Assembly: GCF_008329645.1 (NCBI RefSeq)
Contig: NZ_CP043474.1
Location: 372,001-436,000 of the forward strand
Origin: Mycolicibacterium grossiae
GTDB taxonomy: Bacteria > Actinomycetota > Actinomycetes > Mycobacteriales > Mycobacteriaceae
Reading direction: 5' to 3'
DNA: 64,000 nucleotides
Shown: positions 7,002-13,552 of the stretch, piece by piece
How positions within the stretch are numbered: the stretch's first letter is position 1
How the letters are laid out: each line of letters begins with the position of its first letter
Notes under the pieces: generated by a model
What the model saw: only the letters and a program-made list of their open reading frames with translations
Told to the model about the DNA's origin: nothing
The model's database searches: none
Program-made: the position numbers and the translations under genes

Positions 7002-8150
7002 TCACCCGTCGTCGCCCTTGCGGGGCTTGTCCGGCTTCCCCTCGTTGCCGCGCCCGGGCCGTTCGCGCGGCGGTGGCGGCGGCTGGAACGGCTGCGTCGT
7101 CGTGGTGGTCGTCGTCGTGGTCGTCGTCGTGGTCGTCGTCGTGGTGATCGGAGTCGTGGTGGTGGTCGACGACGTCGTCGGCGTGGGGGTGCCCCCGCCG
7201 CCCCCATCCGACGTCATGGCCTCGGCGATGGCGAGGACGAGTGCGAGCAGCACCGCGAGCGCCGCCGCGGCGACGATCAGCAGTCGCCGTCGTTGGCTCG
7301 GCGGTGGCGGCGGCGGGACGGCTCCGGTCAGCGGAAGCGGTCCGACGGGTGGGGCGCCGAGCACCCGGGTGGGCGGGCGCACCGCGCGGAGGGCGTCGCG
7401 CATCGCGGCGGCCGAGGCGAACCGCACGGCCGGGTCCGGAGCCATCGCCCGCTCGATCACCCCGGCGAGGACGGGGTCGACGTCGGGTCGGGCGACCGAC
7501 AGCGGCACGACCGGTCGAGTCGGCGTCCTGCCGGTCAGCGCCTCGTAGCTCATGACGCCGACGGCGTACAGGTCGTCGGCCGGCGTGGCGGGCGCTCCGG
7601 CGATCCGTTCGGGGCTCAGATACGCCAGCGTGCCGATCACCTGACCGACCTGGGTCAGATCGCGCGCGGTCGACTTGGCGATGCCGAAGTCGGCGAGCTT
7701 CGCCTCGCCGGTCGGGCCGAACAACACGTTGGAGGGCTTGACGTCGCGGTGCAGGATGCCGGCGGCGTGCGCGGCGCTCAGACCGGCCAGCACGTCGCCG
7801 AGCACCGCACGCACGCGGTCGACCTGCAGGGGGCCGCGGGCGATGACCTCGGCCAGCGACGTGCCGGGCAGCTGCTCCATCACGAGGTACGGGACCCCGC
7901 CGGGCCCGGGGTGCTCGCCACTGTCGTGCACGACGACGATGTTCGGGTGGCTCAGCGCCGCGGCCGCCTGGGCCTCAAACGCGAACCGTGCCCGGGAGTC
8001 ACGGTCGGCGAGCAGGGTGCGGTGCAGGAGTTTGACCGCGACCGGACGGTTGAGCCGCACGTCCCAGCCGGCGTGCACCTCGGCCATGCCCCCGGTGCCG
8101 AGCAGGCCGCGGAGCTGGTATCGCCCCCCGAGCAGTTCCGGGTCCGCCAT
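7002..8150 (-). CDS. Ser/Thr protein kinase (PknB-type) with TM helix and poly-Thr extracellular tail
   Basis: This 382-residue membrane kinase has all catalytic signatures: glycine loop GTGGMAEV (18-25), VAVK with Lys40, HRDVKPSN at 134-141, DFG at 154-156, and GTLAYLSPE. A proline-rich juxtamembrane stretch (about 262-285) leads to one TM helix (about 289-310). The outside tail has a Thr run from about residue 327 to 353, then Gln/Pro and basic residues, with no PASTA or other sensor domain. The kinase resembles mycobacterial PknB-class enzymes but is not one of those I can name. Its stop lies 27 bp from the convergent tRNA-Lys. Thr-rich tails are often O-mannosylated in mycobacteria, which is an inference here. 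Confidence 0.93.
   Translation of the reverse strand: MADPELLGGRYQLRGLLGTGGMAEVHAGWDVRLNRPVAVKLLHRTLLADRDSRARFAFEAQAAAALSHPNIVVVHDSGEHPGPGGVPYLVMEQLPGTSLAEVIARGPLQVDRVRAVLGDVLAGLSAAHAAGILHRDVKPSNVLFGPTGEAKLADFGIAKSTARDLTQVGQVIGTLAYLSPERIAGAPATPADDLYAVGVMSYEALTGRTPTRPVVPLSVARPDVDPVLAGVIERAMAPDPAVRFASAAAMRDALRAVRPPTRVLGAPPVGPLPLTGAVPPPPPPSQRRRLLIVAAAALAVLLALVLAIAEAMTSDGGGGGTPTPTTSSTTTTTPITTTTTTTTTTTTTTTTTQPFQPPPPPRERPGRGNEGKPDKPRKGDDG
7109..7144. repeat. 12-bp tandem microsatellite coding for the poly-Thr tail
   Basis: The unit TCGTCGTCGTGG is repeated three times in direct succession (with further partial GTC/GTG copies on both sides, about 7095-7165). It encodes the Thr run of the kinase tail. 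Being a multiple of three, unit gain or loss by slippage would change tail length without frameshift. Confidence 0.85.
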
Positions 8151-8180
8151 CCGTCACAGGCTAGACGGTGCGCCCACGGT

Positions 8181-8242
8181 CAGACGTGGGGGCAGTCGCT
8201 CTGGGCCTTGGGGGCAGTCGCTCAGACGTGGGGGCAGTAGTG
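8181..8242. repeat. Three imperfect tandem copies of a 20-22 bp unit at the 3' end of the MpaB-type gene
   Basis: Units at 8181-8200, 8201-8222 and 8223-8242 share the core GGGGGCAGT. The first and third are nearly identical (CAGACGTGGGGGCAGT followed by CGCT or AGTG). The third contains the last codons and stop of the oxygenase gene; the other two lie just beyond the stop. It looks like a local duplication of the gene end. Confidence 0.8.
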
Positions 8243-9226
8243 CATGGGGTTTCCACGCTCCTCGACCGGCGGCAGGTTGCGGGCCGGCGTCTCCGGCAGC
8301 GCCGCGTCGGCGCCGGCGCGGCCGGTCACCCGATCCCAGCCGGCGCGGGCGCGCGGATGCATGCGTGCCCGTTGAGGCAGCACGCTGAACACCGCACCGA
8401 CGAGACGGCCGAGCCGGCGGTGGACCCACTCGTCGCGGTCCGACCAGCCGTAGCCCATCAGCTCCCGCACGGGCGGGTCGTACAGCCCCACGGTGAACCA
8501 CACGAAGAAGCGTGCCAGCAGCGGACGCTGCAAAGCCCACACCCAGTCCGGCAGCGCTCCGGCGAACGGCGGCTTCGGCAGGGCGTGCAGGTCGAGCACG
8601 GCGCGCGCGGCGTAATTGTTCTCCAGGACGTGACGGCACATGTGGTCCCAGTAGGCCTGGAAGTCCTCCCAGGTCTGCGGTACCGGCCGCGTGCTGGTGC
8701 CGTACATCGCGTACCAGGTCTTGTGCTCGGCGAAGAGCTGGCGCTTCTCGTCCTCGGTGATGCCGCCGCAGAAGCGCTCGGCGACGATCAGCGTGCCGAC
8801 GAAGAACGTCGCGTGCGCCCAGTAGAAGACGTCGGGGTTCAGCGCGTGGTAGCGGCGGCCCTGCGCGTCGACGCCCTTGATGTCGACGTGGTAGTCGCGG
8901 ACCTGGGCGCCGGTGCGCGGCGCGCGGTCGGTGTCGAAGACGACGCCGCCGATCGGGTAGAGCGACCGCAGCAGCCGCTGCCAACGCTCGCGGAAGAACG
9001 TCGAGTGCTCCTCGACGGCCGCTCCGAGTTGCGGGTGCATGTTCTGCATCGAGCCCGCCCACGGTCCCTGCAGCATCCCGCGCCAGTCACCGAAGTACTT
9101 CCAGGTGAGTGAATCGGGGCCGAGCGGCGCGGGCGGCGCGTCGTACCCGCCGGGTGCGACGGGGCAGCCGACCGCGAGGGCGGCATCGCTGGTGACGGGG
9201 CAGTCCGGGGACGTATCTTGTGTCAC
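8222..9226 (-). CDS. Oxygenase MpaB-family protein (DUF2236)
   Basis: A 334-residue cytoplasmic protein of the DUF2236 family, which includes the fungal oxygenase MpaB and is distantly related to latex-clearing protein Lcp. Family features seen: RDYHVDIKGVDAQGRRYHALNPDVFYWAHATFF (split by conserved His), the Arg-rich WHRRLGRLVGAVFSVLPQRARMHPRARAGWDR end, and a conserved TWYAMYG segment. Members are thought to bind haem or metal through His residues and oxidize hydrophobic substrates; the substrate here is unknown. Start GTG at 9226. It is divergent from a TetR gene starting at 9296, with a palindrome between them, the usual layout of a repressor and its target. Short repeats extend from its 3' end. 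Confidence 0.87.
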   Translation of the reverse strand: MTQDTSPDCPVTSDAALAVGCPVAPGGYDAPPAPLGPDSLTWKYFGDWRGMLQGPWAGSMQNMHPQLGAAVEEHSTFFRERWQRLLRSLYPIGGVVFDTDRAPRTGAQVRDYHVDIKGVDAQGRRYHALNPDVFYWAHATFFVGTLIVAERFCGGITEDEKRQLFAEHKTWYAMYGTSTRPVPQTWEDFQAYWDHMCRHVLENNYAARAVLDLHALPKPPFAGALPDWVWALQRPLLARFFVWFTVGLYDPPVRELMGYGWSDRDEWVHRRLGRLVGAVFSVLPQRARMHPRARAGWDRVTGRAGADAALPETPARNLPPVEERGNPMHYCPHV

Positions 9227-9259
9227 TGGTGATGATCTCCTGCCCGTCGGGCGCGACTT

Positions 9260-9277
9260 TGACTACATGCGTTGTCA
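9260..9277. promoter_or_regulatory. Palindromic candidate operator between divergent oxygenase and TetR genes
   Basis: TGACTACATGCGTTGTCA reads as arms TGAC-AC and GT-GTCA around ATGC, with one mismatched pair inside the arms. It is centred in the 69-bp space between the starts of the MpaB-type gene (9226, minus) and the TetR gene (9296, plus), where a TetR dimer could control both promoters. Confidence 0.55.
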
Positions 9278-9295
9278 CCCGAGCCTAGGAGGGAT

Positions 9296-9880
9296 GTGAC
9301 GTCCGGTCAACGGCGAAGTCAGTGGTCGGGCGTTCCCCTGCGCGATCGGCAGGTGCTGCGCCGCGACAAGCTGATTGCCGCGGGCGTGGATCTCCTCGGA
9401 GACGCCGGCGGTCCGGCGCTGACCGTGCGCGCCGCCTGCCGGGCGGCCGGACTGACCGAGCGTTACTTCTACGAGAGCTTCGGCGATCGTGACGAGTTCG
9501 TCGGCGCCGTGTACGACCACGTGTGCAGCACCGCGATGTCGGCCCTGACGTCGTCGGCCACGCCGCGGGACGCCGTCGAGCGGTTCGTGACGCTGATGGT
9601 CGACGACCCCGCGCGCGGCCGGGTGCTCCTGATCGCGCCGCAGCGCGAACCGGTGCTCGCGCGCTCCGGCGCCGCGTGGATGCCGTCGTTCATCGACCTG
9701 CTTCAGCACAAGCTGACCCGCATCACCGATCCGGCCGTCCAGGCGATGGCGGCCACCGGTCTCATCGGCGCCTTGACGGCGCTGTTCACCGCCTACTTGA
9801 ACGGACGGCTGGACGCCACCCGCGAACAGTTCATCGACTACTGCGTCGAGATGCTGCTCAGCCGGGCGGCAACGGCCTGA
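9296..9880 (+). CDS. TetR/AcrR-family transcriptional regulator
   Basis: A 194-residue regulator. The helix-turn-helix covers about residues 20-65 (RRDKLIAAGVDLLGDAGG, then AACRAAGLTERYFYESFGDRDEF). The C-terminal domain is divergent. The GTG at 9296 is preceded by AGGAGG at good spacing, so I prefer it to a TTG eight codons upstream. It is transcribed away from the MpaB-type oxygenase and shares a short promoter region with it; it is therefore the likely local repressor of that gene. Ligand unknown. Confidence 0.9.
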   Translation: MTSGQRRSQWSGVPLRDRQVLRRDKLIAAGVDLLGDAGGPALTVRAACRAAGLTERYFYESFGDRDEFVGAVYDHVCSTAMSALTSSATPRDAVERFVTLMVDDPARGRVLLIAPQREPVLARSGAAWMPSFIDLLQHKLTRITDPAVQAMAATGLIGALTALFTAYLNGRLDATREQFIDYCVEMLLSRAATA

Positions 9881-9920
9881 CCTACGCGGTCTTCACTACG
9901 CGGCCCGAACCGCGCGACGG

Positions 9921-10355
9921 CTACTCGTCGGGCGTGCTGACGGCCTCGAGTTCCTGCTGCTGCTGAGCGGCGGCCTCTTCCTGGGCGGCCTTGGCCTCGC
10001 GGCCCTCGGGGCTGGCGAGCGAGGGACCCGGCGTGGTCGCCGACGCGACGCCGCCGTTGCAGTTCAAGTAGAACTGCACGGTGTTCTCGGTAGCCGCCCC
10101 GTCGATGGCGCTGGTGAAGGGTGCCGATTGAGAACGGGTCACGACGCAGTCGTCCTGGCTCACCTTGTCGCCGACCCGCGCGGCCACGACGACGGTCTGG
10201 CCGGCGTCGCTGGCCGCCGACGACGCGTCGGCATAGGTCTGCCCGGCGTAGTCGTCGGCCGCGGCGATGCCGGTGCCGAGGAACGCCGAGACGGCGAACG
10301 CGCACGCAGCGCCGGAGCCAATGACGATGAGCTTGTTCACGAGAGCCCTATCCAT
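9921..10355 (-). CDS. Secreted protein, paralogue of the next gene
   Basis: A 144-residue protein with a Sec-type signal peptide (KLIVIGSGAACAFAVSAFLG, ending near GIAAADD at about residue 35). The mature part has the pattern AGQTYADASSAASDAGQTVVVAARVGDKVSQDDCVV, which resembles a PASTA-like or DUF-type repeat, then a Cys pair (DDC and NCNGG) likely to form a disulfide, and a Glu/Gln-rich tail. The neighbouring gene at 10505-10951 has the same plan, so they are tandem duplicates. The ATG at 10355 or the GTG five codons later can start it. Function unknown; probably cell-envelope. Confidence 0.82.
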   Translation of the reverse strand: MDRALVNKLIVIGSGAACAFAVSAFLGTGIAAADDYAGQTYADASSAASDAGQTVVVAARVGDKVSQDDCVVTRSQSAPFTSAIDGAATENTVQFYLNCNGGVASATTPGPSLASPEGREAKAAQEEAAAQQQQELEAVSTPDE

Positions 10356-10504
10356 GGTCGAAACAGCCTTGCCCGAGACGGGGATAGTACCGCTGCCCGT
10401 CTCGGTGTGCACGACTAGTTCGAGGGCAGCTCAGGGGGTTCACAGCAGGTGTTCACGGGACGTTCAGCCCGCGGCCGACGACCGGTCGGCGAATGCGGCG
10501 GGCG

Positions 10505-10951
10505 TCAGCCGTTGCCCTCGAGTTCGGCGGCCTCGGCCTGCTCCTGCGCCGCCCGGGCCTGGGCCTCGCGCTGCTCCTTTGCTGCCATGTCGGCTTCCCA
10601 CATCTTGCGACCGGTGGGGCTCTGCAGCGAGTAACCGGGCCACAGCGCGGTTCCGTACTTTGCGTAGCAATTGAGGTTGACCTTCATGACGCCGCCGCTC
10701 TGGCCGCCGAAGCCGTCGAGGCCGGACGCCGGGGTGGCGCTGCTGACGATGCACTCGTCCCAGTTCTTGCGGTCGCCAACCGTGGTGGCGACCTGCGCGG
10801 ACATCCCACGCTGACTCAGTGCCGCCTTGGCGTCGGCGAAGGTCTGGCCGACGACGGCGTCCTCGGCGTTGGCGACGCCCGCACCCAGCAAACCGAGGGT
10901 CGCGGCCGCGATCCCGCACGCGCCGACACCGAGCACCATGGTCTTCTTCAC
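10505..10951 (-). CDS. Secreted protein, paralogue of the preceding gene
   Basis: A 148-residue exported protein. Signal peptide VKKTMVLGVGACGIAAATLG ends near GVANAED. The mature domain repeats the layout of its neighbour: VVGQTFADAKAALSQRGMSAQVATTVGD, DECIV, then NLNCYAKYG, LQSPTGRKMW and a Glu/Ala/Gln-rich end. The shared VGQTFADA-type motif and two Cys residues support a tandem duplication. I chose the GTG at 10951 because it gives a proper signal peptide; an in-frame upstream ATG would add 22 basic residues. Mycobacteria commonly carry such pairs; no activity is known to me. Confidence 0.82.
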   Translation of the reverse strand: MKKTMVLGVGACGIAAATLGLLGAGVANAEDAVVGQTFADAKAALSQRGMSAQVATTVGDRKNWDECIVSSATPASGLDGFGGQSGGVMKVNLNCYAKYGTALWPGYSLQSPTGRKMWEADMAAKEQREAQARAAQEQAEAAELEGNG

Positions 10952-11086
10952 GTCGCCTGCGGCCTTTCGTCGAGCCCGTCGGGGCTGGGGTTTTGCTGGA
11001 CGAACCCTGTCAATCACGGATCGTACCGCGCCGCGTGTCGGTACGGAGTCCGTCGTGCAACACCCGTCACACTCGGATCACGGAAC

Positions 11087-11120
11087 TTGAATGTCACCGA
11101 GGTACACAGATATTCTGAGT
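11087..11120 (+). promoter_or_regulatory. desA1 promoter with overlapping palindromic operator
   Basis: TTGAAT (11087-11092) and TATTCT (11111-11116) are separated by 18 bp. The -10 is embedded in a 17-bp palindrome at 11104-11120 (arms AC-CAGA and TCTG-GT, one mismatched pair). A repressor bound there would block RNA polymerase. Desaturase promoters in mycobacteria are reported to be controlled by the acyl-CoA-responsive TetR protein MadR; whether this is its site is inference. Confidence 0.6.
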
Positions 11121-11153
11121 GCAACCACCAGGTACAGATAAATCGGAGGCCCG

Positions 11154-12167
11154 ATGTCGGATCAGCGCAACGAACGGCCGGACATCCAGCTGCTGCGCGA
11201 GCTGGAGCCGGTCGTCGAGGAGAACATCAACCGGCACCTGCGCATGCGCAAGGACTGGAACCCGCACGACTACATCCCGTGGTCGGACGGCAAGAACTTC
11301 TATGCGCTGGGCGGCAAGGAGTGGAGCCCCGAGGAGTCCAAGCTCTCCGAGGTGGCGCAGACCGCGATGGTGCAGAACCTCCTCACCGAGGACAACCTGC
11401 CCTCCTACCACCGCGAGATCGCCATGAACTTCACGATGGACGGGCCGTGGGGCTGGTGGGTCAACCGGTGGACCGCCGAGGAGAACCGCCACGGCATCGC
11501 GCTGCGCGACTACCTGCTGGTGACCCGTGCGATCGACCCCGTCGAGCTGGAGACGGTGCGGCTCGAGCAGGTCACCCGCGGCTTCTCCCCCGGCCAGAAC
11601 CAGCAGGGCGACCTGTTCGCCGAAAGCCTCTTCGACTCCGTCATCTACGTGACGTTCCAGGAGCTGGCGACCCGCGTCTCGCACCGCAACACCGGCAAGG
11701 CCTGCAACGAGTCGGTCGCCGATCAGCTGCTCGGCCGCATCTCCGCCGACGAGAACCTGCACATGATCTTCTACCGGGACATCTCGGCCGCCGGCATCGA
11801 CATCGCCCCCAACCAGGCGATGCACTCGCTGCACCGGGTGCTGCGCAACTTCAAGATGCCCGGGTTCACCGTGCCCGAGTTCCGCCGCAAGGCCGTAATC
11901 ATCGCCGTCGGCGGCGTCTACGACCCGCGCATCCACCTCGACGACGTCGTGATGCCGGTGCTCAAGAAGTGGCGCATCTTCGAGCGCGAGGACTTCACCG
12001 GCGAGGCCGCGCGGCTGCGTGACGACCTCGGCGCGCTGGTCGAGGAACTCGAGGAGGCCTGCGTGAAGTTCGAGGTGGCCAAGGAACGCCGCCTCGAGCG
12101 CGAGCGCCAGGTCGCCGAGAAGAAGGCCCGCAAGAACCTGCTGGTCTCCTCCTCGGCCGCGGGATGA
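11154..12167 (+). CDS. desA1: Acyl-ACP desaturase DesA1
   Basis: This 337-residue soluble diiron enzyme belongs to the stearoyl-ACP desaturase family and closely matches mycobacterial DesA1, which introduces a double bond into the meromycolate chain during mycolic acid synthesis. Both diiron motifs are intact: EENRH (109-113) and DENLH (199-203). Long blocks are recognisable, such as NLPSYHREIAMN, GIALRDYL and MPVLKKWRIFEREDFTGE. SD GGAGG precedes the ATG at 11154. The stop overlaps the dus start by 4 bp (ATGA), so the two are cotranscribed. The promoter has a palindrome across its -10. Confidence 0.96.
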   Translation: MSDQRNERPDIQLLRELEPVVEENINRHLRMRKDWNPHDYIPWSDGKNFYALGGKEWSPEESKLSEVAQTAMVQNLLTEDNLPSYHREIAMNFTMDGPWGWWVNRWTAEENRHGIALRDYLLVTRAIDPVELETVRLEQVTRGFSPGQNQQGDLFAESLFDSVIYVTFQELATRVSHRNTGKACNESVADQLLGRISADENLHMIFYRDISAAGIDIAPNQAMHSLHRVLRNFKMPGFTVPEFRRKAVIIAVGGVYDPRIHLDDVVMPVLKKWRIFEREDFTGEAARLRDDLGALVEELEEACVKFEVAKERRLERERQVAEKKARKNLLVSSSAAG

Positions 12168-13336
12168 CCCTCGCGCCGAGCGCGCCGACGGCCCGGTCTG
12201 CCCTGCAGATCGGGCCGATCGCGTTGCGCAGCCCCGTCGTCCTGGCGCCGATGGCCGGCGTCACGAACGTCGCGTTCCGCACGCTGTGCCGGGAACTCGA
12301 ACTCGCCCGCGAGGGCACGGTCAGCGGCCTCTACGTCTGCGAGATGGTCACCGCCCGCGCGCTCGTCGAGCGCCACCCGGTCACCATGCACATGACGACG
12401 TTCGCGCCCGAGGAGTCGCCGCGGTCACTGCAGCTCTACACCGTCGACCCGGCCAACACCTACGCGGCGGCCAAGATGATCGTCGACGAGGATTTCGCCG
12501 ACCACATCGACATGAACTTCGGCTGCCCGGTCCCGAAGGTGACCCGGCGCGGCGGCGGAGCGGCGCTGCCGTACAAGCGCGCGCTCTTCGGCCAGATCGT
12601 CGCCGCGGCCGTGCGCGCCACCGAGGGCACCGACGTTCCCGTCACGGTCAAGTTCCGCGTCGGCATCGACGACGACCACCACACCCACCTCGACGCCGGC
12701 CGCATCGCCGCGGCCGAGGGTGCCGCCGCCGTCGCGCTGCACGCGCGCACTGCCTCGCAGCGGTACTCCGGCACGGCCGACTGGAGCCAGATCGCCGCCC
12801 TCAAGGACCACGTCACCTCGGTGCCCGTGCTCGGCAACGGCGACATCTTCGACGCCGACGACGCCCTGCGGATGATGGCCGTCACGGGCTGCGACGGCGT
12901 CGTCATCGGCCGCGGCTGCCTGGGCAGGCCTTGGCTGTTCGCCGAACTGTCCGCCGCCTTCGGCGGACGTCCGGTCAAGACCCCGCCGACGCTGGGCGAG
13001 GTGGCCCGCATCATCCGTCGACACGGCGAGCTGCTCGCCGCGCACTTCGGCGAGGACAAGGGCATGCGGGACATCCGCAAGCACGTCGCCTGGTACCTGC
13101 ACGGCTTCCCCGCCGGGGCCGACCTGCGCCGGGCGCTGGCCCTGGTGAAGACGCTCGCCGAACTCGACGACCTGCTGGCCCGGCTCGATTCGGACGTGCC
13201 GTTTCCGCGAGCGGCCGAGGGCCCGCGCGGGCGGCAGGGGTCGGCGGGTTCGGTGGCACTACCCGAGGGCTGGCTCGACGACCCCGACGACTGCACGGTC
13301 CCCGCCGCGGCCGACGTCATGAATTCGGGCGGCTGA
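12164..13336 (+). CDS. dus: tRNA-dihydrouridine synthase
   Basis: A 390-residue flavoenzyme that reduces uridines in the tRNA D loop to dihydrouridine with NADPH. The N-terminal TIM barrel begins LRSPVVLAPMAGVTNVAFR, and the catalytic segment MNFGCPVPKVTRRGGGAALP carries the proton-donating Cys121. VKFRVGID, LHARTASQRYSGTADW and GNGDIFDADDALRMM are family blocks; the helical domain (HVAWYLHGFPAGADLRRAL) follows. The C-terminal 60 residues are a proline/glycine-rich extension. It overlaps desA1 by 4 bp, a coupling I recall as conserved in mycobacteria although no functional link with desaturation is obvious. Confidence 0.94.
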   Translation: MTLAPSAPTARSALQIGPIALRSPVVLAPMAGVTNVAFRTLCRELELAREGTVSGLYVCEMVTARALVERHPVTMHMTTFAPEESPRSLQLYTVDPANTYAAAKMIVDEDFADHIDMNFGCPVPKVTRRGGGAALPYKRALFGQIVAAAVRATEGTDVPVTVKFRVGIDDDHHTHLDAGRIAAAEGAAAVALHARTASQRYSGTADWSQIAALKDHVTSVPVLGNGDIFDADDALRMMAVTGCDGVVIGRGCLGRPWLFAELSAAFGGRPVKTPPTLGEVARIIRRHGELLAAHFGEDKGMRDIRKHVAWYLHGFPAGADLRRALALVKTLAELDDLLARLDSDVPFPRAAEGPRGRQGSAGSVALPEGWLDDPDDCTVPAAADVMNSGG

Positions 13337-13453
13337 GCGGACCGTCGTCGCGACGCCGAGACGCGTTCGAGACAGCACCGACACATCAGCTGACTGGCTC
13401 AGACTCAGGATGTCTCGATACGATGAGGATTCGTGCGACGAACGGTCGCGATC

Positions 13454-13499
13454 GGCTCCAGTTGGCGGAGCCCCCGCCGTGCTGCTAGAAGGACTAGCA
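13454..13499 (+). promoter_or_regulatory. Two small inverted repeats in the dus-LCP intergenic region
   Basis: GGCTCC/GGAGCC (13454-13472) can form a hairpin with a 7-nt loop and may end dus transcription. TGCTAG-AAGGA-CTAGCA (13483-13499) is a perfect 6-bp inverted repeat about 55 bp before the LCP start and could be an operator. The rest of the 216-bp gap shows no obvious element. Confidence 0.35.
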
Positions 13500-13552
13500 A
13501 CACGTAAGCAACGAAATGTGCGCCCACGGGCGAAGTCGGAGGCCATCAGGAC

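Noticed and set aside
9239..9296. TTG start at 9272 for the second TetR gene
   Set aside because: The GTG at 9296 has AGGAGG at correct distance; the TTG start would put the candidate operator inside the gene.
10438..10467. Three GTTCAC/GTTCAG words that resemble a PHO box
   Set aside because: Spacings are 13 and 11 bp, and the words point away from both neighbouring genes, which are on the other strand. No plus-strand gene follows.
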